Source: Archivesica marissinica
Taxonomy: Eukaryota; Mollusca; Bivalvia; Venerida; Vesicomyidae
DNA: 64,000 nt
Direction of reading: 5' to 3'
NCBI GenBank assembly: GCA_014843695.1
Contig: CM026387.1
Coordinates: 63,729,842 to 63,793,841 of the forward strand
The notes below the pieces were generated by a model. The model ran no database searches. It had not been told where the DNA came from and was given only the letters and a program-made list of their open reading frames with translations. Positions 46,390-56,204 of this stretch are shown one piece after another. Both the position numbers and the translations under genes were made by a program. Numbering within the stretch: the stretch's first letter is position 1; every line of letters starts with the position of its first letter.

Positions 46390-46710
46390 ACAGGGGGGAA
46401 ATGTCTTATATACCATTGGCGTATCGGTAATCGGCCGTCTAATGCTTTTTGGTGAATGTCTTCTAGTCAGTCTCTGTACGGCAAGTGGACTAATATTTAC
46501 TAAGTAAAATGATCATTTCTGCATTTAATGCAATTGTCTATACTGTCTAAACAAATGTTCAAATTAAAATACACTTTCACTCGCTTGTGATTTCAACATG
46601 GCGTCGAAAAACGTATCTATTTTCGGCCGACCGTGAACATTTATGTAACAGAAATGTTGATTACACTTAAGTTCCAAAAAGCTAATTAACATTGGGCATA
46701 GTAATAATTG
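46390..46710. other. Intergenic, no clear feature
   Basis: Short text such as atcggtaatcggccgtct and tattttcggccgaccg loosely recalls the fold-back arms at 50618/51479, but I cannot align them over length. Confidence 0.3.
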
Positions 46711-46950
46711 TTACTCGAAACGGAGTAATTTAACATCCAACAAATTATGATTATTCTTCAATATGAGGTAAGTTGTGACATGGCGAGAAATGTCACATAA
46801 TGTGGAGAGTTGCATACCATACCGTCTTGCTGCCGATTTTACTGGCAAACCCATGTCTCTAACAGCCTGATATGCACTTGTCAGTGTACTTGGTGAATAG
46901 TGACGCCAGGTTGGATTTGAAAAAAAATATGGATGAAACTGAATTAGCAT
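46711..46950 (-). pseudogene. Pipsqueak-type helix-turn-helix remnant
   Basis: Minus-strand residues about 15-54 (WRHYSPSTLTSAYQAVRDMG, LPVKSAARRYGMQLSTLCDI) match the psq DNA-binding domain, in which the core is usually AA..YGVP.STLRDR. Such domains occur in BTB-type transcription factors and in pogo-type transposases. The Arg of STLRD is Cys here and nothing conserved follows. It is either a lone exon or a fragment. Confidence 0.6.
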
Positions 46951-47228
46951 AAATAGTAAATATCTTGGACAATAGTATTTTTGAAGAAAAAATGTTAAAA
47001 AGCTGTAAGAGGAACACTATATTTGAATTGACCTGTAAAATGTGCATTATGACATTGTCGCATAACTACCACGTGACCTTCTTCTTCTTCTTCTTCCAAT
47101 TATTGGACTGGATTCCGACTGGAATGTACTTAGTCCAGCGTGACTGGTCATGTCGGGCGAGGACAGCAGCCATCTCAAAAGGCTATGTACAGCATAAAAG
47201 TTTAACACTATGTACACGGGCTTGTCGT

Positions 47229-50200
47229 CTAGTGGTTGCCCGCAGTCACTGGGAGGCTGGCGCCCAAGCAGGTCTTGAATACCTCCAGTGTTGCGGTAGA
47301 AGTAGTCGAGGTTGGCAGTTGGTTCCAGTCGCGTGTGGTGCGTGGGAAGAAGGAGTGGTACAGCGTAGCATCAGTTATCCTCTCCTGAAACAGTCGCTGG
47401 GAGCCTCTGGTTCTGGAGTCGCTCTGTTGGATGAATGATGTGCTGTCGATCTCCACTAAGTCGTTTTGGATTTTGTACAGCATTGCCAGTCTGTTCTTCC
47501 TGCGTCTATCTTCAAGGCTCTCCCACTGTAAGTTGGTCTCCATGGCGGTGACACAACCAGGAGTCCTGCTACTGTAGTCTTTAGTGACGTAACTTGCTGC
47601 CCGTCGTTGTACCTGCTCGAGTGCTTTGATATCTTTCTGGAGGTGTGGGTCCCAGACTGTTGATGCATACTCAAGAGCAGGTCGGACCATGGTGGTGTAC
47701 GTTGTAGCTTTGACTTTGGGTGTACTGTCCTTGAAGTTTCTACGCAGGAAGCCCAGTGAGCTGTTTCCTTTGCCGATTACAGTCTCACAATGTTTGGTCC
47801 AGGATAGGTCACTACTAATTGTCACTCCTAGATATTTGTTACTGTCAACTACTTCTAACGTTTGTCCGTGTAGGGTGTAGGAGGTCTGCATGAGGTTTTT
47901 GCGCTTGGACGGGGAAACTCTGATGACGCTACATTTGGAAGCATTGAAACTCATCTGCCATGTCTTTTCCCACTCTTCCAAGGCTGTGAGGTCCTTTTGG
48001 AGAAGATTGCGATCGTGTTGGTTTGTCACATGTCTGAATAGCAATGAGTCGTCTGCAAACAATCTTGTTTCTGATGAAATGGCGGATTCAAGTAGGTCAT
48101 TAATGTATGACAGAAATAGTAAGGGTCCTAAAACTGTTCCCTGAGGTACGCCTGACAATACATCTGCAGAAGTGGAGTGGCAACCTTCCAGAACAACCTG
48201 TTGTTTCCTGTTTCCTAGGAAAGAGTCAATCCATCTGTTGGTGCTCCCTCTAACACCATAGTAAGCCATCTTGTAGAGAAGTCTGGAATGTGGTACCTTA
48301 TCGAAGGCCTTAGCAAAGTCCAACAGTATAATGTCCACTTGGTTTCCTTTGGCTCGGCGGCGAATAATGTCTTCTATGGTTACAAGAAGCTGCGTCTCGC
48401 ATGAGCGCTTTTTCCGGAATCCGTGCTGGTGGTCACACAGGATATTATGTCTGTCAAAGTGTGTCATTATGCTGCTGTGGATTATATGCTCCAGTATTTT
48501 GCAAGTAATGGATGTAAGGGAGTTTGCAGCTATGTGTTTCTCCCCTTTCTTGAATACTGGTACAATCCATGCATTCCGCCAGTCATCTGGGACTTCGCCG
48601 GTGTTGAGGGATCGCTGGTATATGAGGGTCAGTATAGGTGCCAGTTCAAGTGCAGCTGCTCTAAGTATAAAAGCAGGAATAGAGTCCGGCCCTGTAGCTT
48701 TGTGTGGTTTCAGTTGGGATAACAGTTTAAATACGCCGTGACGCGATATCTCAATATTGTCCATTGTCGGGTGTGGACTGGGTCCTTTATCAGGGAGATG
48801 TGATGTATCTTCTCGTGTGTAAACCGACTGGAACTGGTCATTGAGAATCTCGGCCTTGCGCTGGTTGTCACTCTTCATGAACTCTTCTTTATTCTTCAAG
48901 ACGGGAACACCTGAGGCCTCCTGACCTTTGCTTTTAATAAGAGACCAGAACTTTTTAGGGTTTTCGGTGTAGTTATCGCTAGCATCTTCCATGTATCTCC
49001 TGTCGGTCCGTCTTATTTCAAACTGTGTCTGCTGCTGTAACATCTTGTACCTGTCTCTATCTCTCTTTCTTCCGGTAGCTCTTGCTTTCTTATGCGCTCG
49101 TTGTTTACGCCTGATGCCCCTACGAATGCTTCTGTTCATCCAAGGATGAGTATGTCTGGCAAGGGTCATCTTGGTTGGCACTCTTTCTTCCATAATACTC
49201 TTTAACGTGGCTGTAAAACCTTCCCACATAGAGTTAGTGTCAGAAAAAGTGGTGGTAACAAAGCTGGAGTAATAGTCTGTGACATCATTCTTTATTGCGG
49301 AGACATCGGCCTGCTTCCAGAGGAATATCTTCCTGCGCTGTGGTTTGGGTTTGTGTGGAGTCAAGGTAGTGTCATATAGGACAATGTCGTGGTCGCTATT
49401 ACCTATCGATGGGATTGGTTTGCACCGCTGTGTGAAGCTTGGATGAGTGGTGAGGATTAGGTCTAACGTCTTGTCCTTTCTGGTAGGAAAACTGACCTGC
49501 TGTTCCAAATTATTATCAGCAACAATGTCCAAGTACAAGTGGTTAACCCTGGCTGGATACTGCAAGTACAAGTGGTTTACCCTGGCTGGATACTGCAAGT
49601 ACAAGTGGTTTACCCTGGCTGGATACTGCAAGTACAAGTGGTTTACCCTGGCTGGATACTGCAAGTACAAGTGGTTAACCCTGGCTGGATACTGCAAGTA
49701 CAAGTGGTTAACCCTGGCTGGATACTGCAAGTACAAGTGGTTAACCCTGGCTGGATACTGCAAGTACAAGTGGTTAACCCTGGCTGGATACTGCAAGTAC
49801 AAGTGGTTAACCCTGGCTGGATACTGCAAGTACAAGTGGTTTACCCTGGCTGGATACTGCAAGTACAAGTGGTTAACCCTGGCTGGATACTGCAAGTACA
49901 AGTGGTTAACCCTGGCTGGATACTGCAAGTACAAGTGGTTAACCCTGGCTGGATACTGCAAGTACAAGTGGTTAACCCTGGCTGGATACTGCAAGTACAA
50001 GTGGTTAACCCTGGCTGGATACTGGTTACCAGTGGTACATAAGTTACTCCAGTCAATATCTGGAAGATTGAAATCTCCACCAATGAGACAGATATCCTTC
50101 TTGCAACTATTTCTCAGTGATGTTATATCTTCCATTGAGCTGCTCAAGTACTTTTCATCAACTCGATGTGGGGGTCGGTAGTATGCAGCTAACTTGACCT

Positions 50201-50492
50201 TCTTGTTGTCTGCCGTCTTGATGGTGCAACTTATCATTTCTACCTCCTTACTGATTATGACATTTTCTGGCTGTAGTTCCCGTTTAGCTGCTATTAGAAC
50301 ACCTCCATGCTGGTCCGTTTTCCGGTCGCGTCTCTGGACATCATATCCTAGGTAATTTGGTATTATCTCTGAAGATTTGATGGAGTCGTCGAGCCAGGTT
50401 TCGGTGCCAAGTATAACATCCGGTTCAGCCGAGTCAATAATAGCCTCCAAGAGTTTGCCTTTTTTTCTAAGGCTTTGAAAGTTTATCACCAA
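47229..50492 (-). CDS. LINE endonuclease-reverse transcriptase, with in-frame 11-residue repeats
   Basis: The protein nicks target DNA and reverse-transcribes the element RNA. The N-terminal APE-like endonuclease shows GTETWL, YYRPP, GGDFNLPDIDW and NSDHDIV. Between GGDFN and SDH an 11-residue unit QYPARVNHLYL is present 15 times (DNA 49531-50025, 33-bp period); related LINEs have this segment once. A linker of about 230 residues follows, then the reverse transcriptase: FKKGEKH, QHGFRKKRSCETQL, LLDFAKAFDKVPH, SGVPQGTVLGPLLF and the catalytic FADD (near 48050). The rest is a thumb and C-terminal region of a Jockey/CR1-like LINE. The ORF has no stop over 1087 codons and begins with a GTG codon (VINFQSLR), so the true start may be upstream or lost. 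The repeat probably damages the endonuclease fold. Confidence 0.88.
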   Translation of the reverse strand: MVINFQSLRKKGKLLEAIIDSAEPDVILGTETWLDDSIKSSEIIPNYLGYDVQRRDRKTDQHGGVLIAAKRELQPENVIISKEVEMISCTIKTADNKKVKLAAYYRPPHRVDEKYLSSSMEDITSLRNSCKKDICLIGGDFNLPDIDWSNLCTTGNQYPARVNHLYLQYPARVNHLYLQYPARVNHLYLQYPARVNHLYLQYPARVNHLYLQYPARVNHLYLQYPARVNHLYLQYPARVNHLYLQYPARVNHLYLQYPARVNHLYLQYPARVNHLYLQYPARVNHLYLQYPARVNHLYLQYPARVNHLYLQYPARVNHLYLDIVADNNLEQQVSFPTRKDKTLDLILTTHPSFTQRCKPIPSIGNSDHDIVLYDTTLTPHKPKPQRRKIFLWKQADVSAIKNDVTDYYSSFVTTTFSDTNSMWEGFTATLKSIMEERVPTKMTLARHTHPWMNRSIRRGIRRKQRAHKKARATGRKRDRDRYKMLQQQTQFEIRRTDRRYMEDASDNYTENPKKFWSLIKSKGQEASGVPVLKNKEEFMKSDNQRKAEILNDQFQSVYTREDTSHLPDKGPSPHPTMDNIEISRHGVFKLLSQLKPHKATGPDSIPAFILRAAALELAPILTLIYQRSLNTGEVPDDWRNAWIVPVFKKGEKHIAANSLTSITCKILEHIIHSSIMTHFDRHNILCDHQHGFRKKRSCETQLLVTIEDIIRRRAKGNQVDIILLDFAKAFDKVPHSRLLYKMAYYGVRGSTNRWIDSFLGNRKQQVVLEGCHSTSADVLSGVPQGTVLGPLLFLSYINDLLESAISSETRLFADDSLLFRHVTNQHDRNLLQKDLTALEEWEKTWQMSFNASKCSVIRVSPSKRKNLMQTSYTLHGQTLEVVDSNKYLGVTISSDLSWTKHCETVIGKGNSSLGFLRRNFKDSTPKVKATTYTTMVRPALEYASTVWDPHLQKDIKALEQVQRRAASYVTKDYSSRTPGCVTAMETNLQWESLEDRRRKNRLAMLYKIQNDLVEIDSTSFIQQSDSRTRGSQRLFQERITDATLYHSFFPRTTRDWNQLPTSTTSTATLEVFKTCLGASLPVTAGNH
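49531..50025. repeat. 33-bp array, 15 copies, in frame inside the LINE ORF
   Basis: The + strand unit is aagtacaagtggttaaccct plus ggctggatactgc. Units differ only at taaccc/ttaccc. The 33-bp length preserves the reading frame. Confidence 0.96.
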
Positions 50493-50617
50493 TAGTCTGA
50501 GTTGCTTACTAAGCAGACGATGAAATTTCTCATTTTACAAAAACAAACACATATTTCTTTATATTTACCTCTGTTTACGGGATTTTTATATATAAATGGG
50601 ATTAAATTCATTAATGC

Positions 50618-51690
50618 AAACATCAACATTTGCATACTTTCAAATAAAATGTGAAAATGTATCTGCTTTACGTGTAATTTGCTCTTTTATAAGTAATATG
50701 TGAACTTTATAAGTATCAAAGCAGCTGTTTTGATAGAAATGACGCCTTTCGCGATCCAAATATAAACAAAAATCACGTGAATAAACAAAGGCCGAAAACA
50801 GGTGCCGGTCGATATCAGTGGATGTTGACGATATATATAGGACTAGTTCATATCGTGAAGCTGTTTTTTTACTTTCACTGGTCTTTATGTTCCTTTTAAT
50901 GAATCGGAGAGGGTAGAGTAGCTTTGGAGGAGACGAGGTTTATATGGGGGGGGGGGGACTTGTTTCAGTTTTATTTGATAAAAGTTGTCGTAAACATGCT
51001 AAGGTCAAATATTTCATATCATTTCCTGGTACGAAATGGTGATGGACGAAATGCAGTTTCCTCCACCGAGGTGTTCCGAAAACATTTTTTCCGCGAAACT
51101 ATGTCAATTTCTTGGAAGTTTACAAAATGATCGAAAACATTTGATGATCATTGTAAATTTAAGTAAAATATATCGAATTTACGTTGCGATTTACTACATA
51201 ATACCTTGTTATAAACTTCTGTGGAAATAAATGTTATTGCGTGGATACAAATCGGGTAGTTGACCCAATTTTACCATGCTGTGACTTGTAATTTCTAAAA
51301 ATAGACTGGAGCCATGAATGAAGGAGCTGCGGTGAGTCAAAGTCTTGCGGATTGTCATTACTAATAATCATTAATAGCTTTAACTTAACCACAGTATGAA
51401 TTTACACATTCCATCAGTCAATGCATTTTCTTCTTGATTCACTAAATCCAACCAGATTGGATTTTTAAAATTTTATTTATCGTCAACATCCCTGATATCG
51501 GCCGTCACCTATTTTCGGCCTGTGTTTTATTCACGTGATTTTTGTTTACATCTGGAACGCGAATGACGTTATTGCATTAAAACATATACTTTGGTACTTA
51601 TGGGTTCACACATTACTTATGAAAGAGCAAAGCAGATACATATTCATATTTTATTTGAAAGTATGCAAATGTTGATATTTTGGAATTTTT
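50618..51690. mobile_element. Fold-back element, arms about 210 bp
   Basis: The left arm 50618-50832 and right arm 51479-51690 are inverted copies, with shared text such as tttgcatactttcaaataaa and caaaaatcacgtgaataaa. The spacer is about 650 bp with a 13-G run at 50946 and no recognised gene. Right of it a 54-bp unit (aaaagaatattaatttataa) is duplicated (51690-51790). Confidence 0.75.
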
Positions 51691-52070
51691 TTATAATTTG
51701 AAAAGAATATTAATTTATAATGCATCATTAAGTTGTGGACTTTTTGTATAATTTGAAAAGAATATTAATTTATAATGCATCGTTAAGTTGAAACTTTCCA
51801 GAAGTACTGAACGCTAAGTTGACCTTTTCCACAAGCACTGAATGTTATGTTGACCAAACTAGACCTTTTTTTGGAGGGGGTGAATATTTGATTTGGTGTC
51901 ATTTGTGTTTAGGAAGAACTGAGAAATGAACATGCTCAAAGCACTTCGTTTGATAGTCATTACTAGAAATACATGTATGAAGGTTATTCTCAAGCTCTTG
52001 GCATGAAGTAGAATGAAAAATACCACTGAGGTCGTCACATTTGTCAGGTCCCCCAAAACTGCAAATGTCC

Positions 52071-52491
52071 ACACCGTTACGGACAAACACAATTCAAACT
52101 GTCTTAATTTCACAAATATCAAATAATCTACCCAAAACTTGGTTTGTAACAAACAAACATAATGGTTATCAAATGAAGCATTAAAGAGCCACTCACATTG
52201 TAGTTCATATCACGTAGAATGTTGCGTAACGGTGTGCAGCTCTACATTTTTCATAAAAATATAAACGTGTTCATTCTCTAGATTCATTCATTTAATTGTA
52301 ATTAAACCCGTTTTTCTCCAGGTAGGTAAACTGGATATATACTCAAACAGAATATCTTACTTGTTACAGTCTAGTTGGCATTTATCCATAATTACTGGCA
52401 ATTTAATACGTCGTAACGGTGGGGACATGTGCGTAACGGTGTTGGCGAGGGCGTAGTGGTGTCGACGGCAGATTTGTATAACCGTGTTACC
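52071..52491. promoter_or_regulatory. Left subterminal motif cluster (GTAACGGTGT)
   Basis: Copies begin at about 52071 (inverted), 52224, 52411, 52431, 52451 (one mismatch) and 52479 (diverged, inverted). Such clusters are usual transposase binding sites in several DNA transposon families. Confidence 0.65.
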
Positions 52492-52494
52492 ACC

Positions 52495-53079
52495 TGTATA
52501 TATTTTATTCTATAGTTGAATTTGTGTCCAGTACCTGTGGCTCCGTCGATCAATTTTAAAAGCAGGCAACATTTCGTCTACTAGTATTCAATCTCACAAT
52601 TGCAATACTTAGCTTTTCTGCCTTGTTGTTGGTAAGCGGTGATGTAGTGGATGTGGTGTTTTTAACTGCATCAAGTGTCTATTAGACATATCTTTGGAGT
52701 AAATAAAGTGACATTTTTAGAATAATTTTATTTCGTCAACTGTGAAAACATCTTTAACGGGAAACAAACAGAAACTGCAGAATGATAGACATAGCAAACA
52801 TGGTTACAAAATGTACAGAGGGCAGTTCATTTTATATATGTTTAGAACATCTTAAATGCTTTAGAACATTGTAAACATTTAATTAAAATTTTAATGCACA
52901 CAGGCCAGTGCATTTTAAACAGTAGGCTCTCCCTCTATGCATATACGACCAGTCATCGTATATCAAACCAGTCATCAATTACAAATCCAATTTCTTGCAC
53001 ACATAGTCCCAAACATTAACTGGCATCTGCATATGGCGACTTGTTACACCTGTTACACTCTCCATTCCTCCGAACTCTG
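52495..53079. other. Non-coding 3' side of the transposase-like gene
   Basis: Nothing is recognised apart from weak GGTG-rich text near 52635-52665, which may be decayed subterminal motifs. Confidence 0.35.
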
Positions 53080-55239
53080 TCACAACTTGGGATAACTCAT
53101 AGGGACATACGTCTTCCCTTGCTGGCCAGAAAAAACGATTTTTGCCAATTTATGCATGACCTTTACTACCACCGACTCGTGGTCTATATCCTGAACAATT
53201 CCAGGGTACGGCAGGTCATCGTATTCCACAACCAACCATTTCCCAACAAGATCTACAGAATATTCGAAGTCATCTAACGTCGCCGTAGCGCTTACCGTAG
53301 CATGTGTCATTGTAGCATCAGCTGATCCTGCACTGACGCTTGTTGCGTTTGAGACCCCTGTGGCGTCGGATGATGGAACAGCTGTTTCTACGCTAACATT
53401 TGCTCCAACATGTTTAACCAAAGCAACCTTCCTTAACGACAAACAATCACATATGTTAGGTGTGTCACAAAAGCACGAGAGGTCCCTCACATAGATGTCT
53501 TCACTCTGTTTTCTACAGATGAGCTGATGGATCAGCATTGTACCCTTAACTGGGATTGTAACAACATTCGCCATTTCAGCGTCAATTTCTGAAATCTGTT
53601 CAGTTGTAATGTAATATAGTTTGACAGCAATAGCTGCTTCATTCAGTGACTTAAATAATTGGCTAGCGTCAGTAATGTCGTTGCCATAGGCAACTTGTTT
53701 GTCTGCTGTACGTTTAACTAGACCACCGACCCCGTCCGGAGCACCTTTCCCGTGGCCTGCCTCTGTGAAATTCCATGTGACAGTCGTAAAACCATATTTT
53801 TCAATGCATTTTTGCTTCATCAGATAGAAATTATTTCTAGATCGATATTGGGTGGTAGGTCCATCCGAAAGAAAATGAACTGTGTCAATGGACGGGTTAG
53901 TATCTTTAATTTCAGTTAAAACTGGATGTAGATGTGCCCAAATACTGGCAGGATCATGCCTAGTATTGTCTGATATGCTACAGAAGGAAGTCGGATTTAT
54001 GTCTTTTAGGTACATGACACCTGTGTGCAATGATGCTTGATTTCGCGAGGCACCGAAATGCATGCCTTGAATTTCCGTATTTAGCTTACAGCCATAATTT
54101 TCGCTGAAGTCAATATGGACAATACATTCTGTGTCTGTGATATTTTCCTTCAGCTTTTTCAGTTGTTCATGTTGATGTGTAATATTGTAAATATGTCTAC
54201 AATATTTGCTTTTCAGTTCTGCATTAACTTCGTCGACTAAAACGGATAAGGTGCAGTCAACCTTTTCCTTGATCGTTATTTGAACATTCAGAGTTTTATC
54301 TTTAACTAATCTCTGTTCATGACGATTTTGCCAACAATGAACCCACACTTGTTTGCCTTCTTCATACTCGTTTGTTTTTAAACAGTTATCTTTACACAGC
54401 TGGCATTCTCTATACATGCACTGCTTTGTCATTTCCGTACAGCAAAGACTTAGACAGGCGTCTTTCAGTGTGTTACATTTTAATACGCCATACTGTTTTA
54501 ACCGCGCAAATTTGAAGTCAACATTTGCGTGCAGCTTGCATGTACACGTGTCACGATTTTCGCATTGTGGATCAACTACCCAAAAGGGGCGTAACTTACA
54601 AAACATTGTGTAAGAAACGTTAATGCCAGTATTTTCATTGCGCGACAGAAACTGTTTGTGCAATTCTTTCATGCTGTTTGTTAGAATTCTTTTTTGTTTT
54701 TTTACTTTGTTTCTAGTTATTGTGTCTTTTTTTCCAGGGAGCATTCTACTATTAATGTCTTCCTCTAAGAAATGTCTAATGAGTTCCTTCATTTTCTCAC
54801 TTATTGCGTTTTTATAGCTTTTTCGACGAAACCGATCTCTGCTTTGTTTTTGTTGTCTCATACTGTTAAATTGCATTCGGCTGTACGTAATTCCTAACAA
54901 TTCTTTCGAGATGCCCATAAGATTGTACTTCTTAAGAATTTTCTTGCTGACCACACTTGACAACACTCGCTTTTGTTCGGCGTTCAGTATGCTTTTAATT
55001 TTCATTTTACGTTTGATTTTATCTGCTACAACACAGTGCAACAGTAGCTGCTGCTTCAATTTCCCCCGTAATTTACTTTCTTTCATTATTAACCTCAAGC
55101 TGTATTTGTTGTTTTTGGATTTATTGGTTTTCTTTTTATTTATTCTTTCAAATCGTTTTCTGAACTTATCCGCCTCCCTTGTTTTCTTTTGTAGTTCTTC
55201 TTCTAGTTTCTTAATTTTCTTGTATGTTCGCTCTATCCT
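53080..55239 (-). CDS. Transposase-like protein, main part (about 715 codons)
   Basis: The open frame starts at about 55239 in a Lys/Glu-rich coiled coil (ERTYKKIKKLEEELQ) and has an internal ATG at 55098. Counting from that Met, residues 1-150 are basic helices and 160-250 are Cys/His-rich (CENRDTCTC, CMYRECQLCKDNC), probably zinc-binding. Residues 325-460 hold three acidic motifs: VHIDFSENYGCK (D330), HFLSDGPTTQYRSRNN (D412) and NFTEAGHGKGAPDG (E446), spaced like an RNase H-fold DDE transposase core. Residues 618-650 (GKWLVVEYDDLPYPGIVQDI) look like a small Tudor/SH3-type barrel. I recognise the family as widespread uncharacterised metazoan proteins with the DFSENY and HGKG motifs, but cannot name a superfamily. 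Catalytic assignment is inference. Confidence 0.7.
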   Translation of the reverse strand, partial: RIERTYKKIKKLEEELQKKTREADKFRKRFERINKKKTNKSKNNKYSLRLIMKESKLRGKLKQQLLLHCVVADKIKRKMKIKSILNAEQKRVLSSVVSKKILKKYNLMGISKELLGITYSRMQFNSMRQQKQSRDRFRRKSYKNAISEKMKELIRHFLEEDINSRMLPGKKDTITRNKVKKQKRILTNSMKELHKQFLSRNENTGINVSYTMFCKLRPFWVVDPQCENRDTCTCKLHANVDFKFARLKQYGVLKCNTLKDACLSLCCTEMTKQCMYRECQLCKDNCLKTNEYEEGKQVWVHCWQNRHEQRLVKDKTLNVQITIKEKVDCTLSVLVDEVNAELKSKYCRHIYNITHQHEQLKKLKENITDTECIVHIDFSENYGCKLNTEIQGMHFGASRNQASLHTGVMYLKDINPTSFCSISDNTRHDPASIWAHLHPVLTEIKDTNPSIDTVHFLSDGPTTQYRSRNNFYLMKQKCIEKYGFTTVTWNFTEAGHGKGAPDGVGGLVKRTADKQVAYGNDITDASQLFKSLNEAAIAVKLYYITTEQISEIDAEMANVVTIPVKGTMLIHQLICRKQSEDIYVRDLSCFCDTPNICDCLSLRKVALVKHVGANVSVETAVPSSDATGVSNATSVSAGSADATMTHATVSATATLDDFEYSVDLVGKWLVVEYDDLPYPGIVQDIDHESVVVKVMHKLAKIVFSGQQGKTYVPMSYPKL

Positions 55240-55597
55240 TTATCACTATCCTTCTACCACGCTTGGCTTTCTCTGTAACTGGCGCTGCGTGCTCTACTTC
55301 GCCGTCTGCTGCATTGGTGGGACTATTTGGCGGCGAAGCAAACACTGTTGCATTTCTGATCAAATCATCCCTTTGTTGTTTCCTTTCACGCCTAGCTTTG
55401 ATTTCTTTCTTCCAATTTTTTCGTTGATTACGCGCCTCCCTCTCATTCATCTCCTCGATAAGTTTCGGCAATTTTCCCTCTTCCCGTCTTTTCTTCCACC
55501 TTTCACTTTCCTTATATAAATACTCTGTATGTCTCTCTGGGTCTTCTTTTATTCTATTCCTGTATCTTTGCATGCGCTCTTTCGCTGAAAGTGGCAT
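55211..55597 (-). CDS. N-terminal part of the transposase-like protein, separated by a frameshift
   Basis: The ORF of 128 codons starts at ATG 55597: PLSAKERMQRYRNRIKEDPE is a basic amphipathic N-terminus often seen in front of this protein family, followed by charged helices and SPPNSPTNAADG. It ends at a stop at 55211, while the next frame opens at 55239 and continues the expected coiled coil. A single-base indel within 55211-55239 would explain the break; a short intron or programmed shift is less likely. Confidence 0.65.
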   Translation of the reverse strand: MPLSAKERMQRYRNRIKEDPERHTEYLYKESERWKKRREEGKLPKLIEEMNEREARNQRKNWKKEIKARRERKQQRDDLIRNATVFASPPNSPTNAADGEVEHAAPVTEKAKRGRRIVIKDRANIQEN

Positions 55598-55659
55598 GGC
55601 TGTCTGTTATGATCTATAATTTGATAGGAACTTTACTATAAGATTATATAACCGTAGTA

Positions 55660-55983
55660 TTAGTAGTTGTTTATATGCTGCCCTGGCTCACAGTTTGGGC
55701 AGTGAATGCCATTTTCATGCAGATCATCTAAATGTGAATAGTTTAATGCTTCATCTGGAAACGTTGGGTGGATGCATCGTAGATGGTAGTAGCGTTCACA
55801 ATCATCAAACTGACAGCGAACGTACAACTGTCCGTCAGGTAATGTTATAAGTAATGGCCCGATGTTAGCAATTTGCTGTAAGACATGGATCAGTGTTTCA
55901 AAGTTTGGCTTTAGATTGCAAACGTGGCACTTGTAGCTCTGCAGATTTGTTTCAATCTGGCTCTCCGTATCACTGTCACTCAT
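55660..55983 (-). CDS. PHD-finger-like small protein, 107 aa
   Basis: Starting at ATG 55983, the acidic N-terminus MSDSDTESQIE is followed by eight probable zinc ligands in PHD order: C19-x2-C22, C57-x4-C62-x4-H67-x2-C70 and C95-x2-C98. The gap between the first two pairs is longer than usual (34 residues). PHD fingers bind histone tails. The gene is complete, is on the same strand as the transposase-like gene and lies 62 bp upstream of its start, inside the same terminal repeats, so it may target the element to chromatin. I do not recognise a specific homologue. Confidence 0.65.
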   Translation of the reverse strand: MSDSDTESQIETNLQSYKCHVCNLKPNFETLIHVLQQIANIGPLLITLPDGQLYVRCQFDDCERYYHLRCIHPTFPDEALNYSHLDDLHENGIHCPNCEPGQHINNY

Positions 55984-56204
55984 CTAGATCTAAAATATTA
56001 AAAATACAGTCAAAAAGATCTAGAATGAATATTATGACTCGGTCCAAACTAATGACTTGTGTGTTAAACAATTCAAAATTTCTAGAAGTATGGCTGCATA
56101 AGATTTATTTCAACATTCATACTTGTAAATTTAAAGTATTTGACATTGATAATAATGACCATTGATCAATATAATTTAATCAAAATATTTCAAAATAGAA
56201 GTAT

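Larger units (their letters stand above)
47083..50510 (-). mobile_element. Non-LTR retrotransposon (LINE), near full-length second ORF
   Basis: The element covers the 1087-codon ORF and about 145 bp of 3' sequence ending in attggaagaagaagaagaag, a short-repeat tail typical of LINE 3' ends. A stop lies just upstream of the ORF start, and no first ORF is seen, so it is probably 5'-truncated. Confidence 0.85.

Noticed and set aside
46711..46950. A functional psq-domain gene
   Set aside because: Only about 40 residues match, a key position is changed and no partner exon is visible, so it is listed as a remnant.
49447..50181. Plus-strand frames encoding KYKWLTLAGYC-type repeats
   Set aside because: This is the antisense of the 33-bp array inside the LINE ORF. 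The minus-strand LINE frame explains the sequence.
54911..55519. Plus-strand frame of 202 codons opposite the transposase-like gene
   Set aside because: It is the antisense of the Lys/Glu-rich coding strand, which reads as Phe/Leu-rich. The minus strand has the recognisable motifs.
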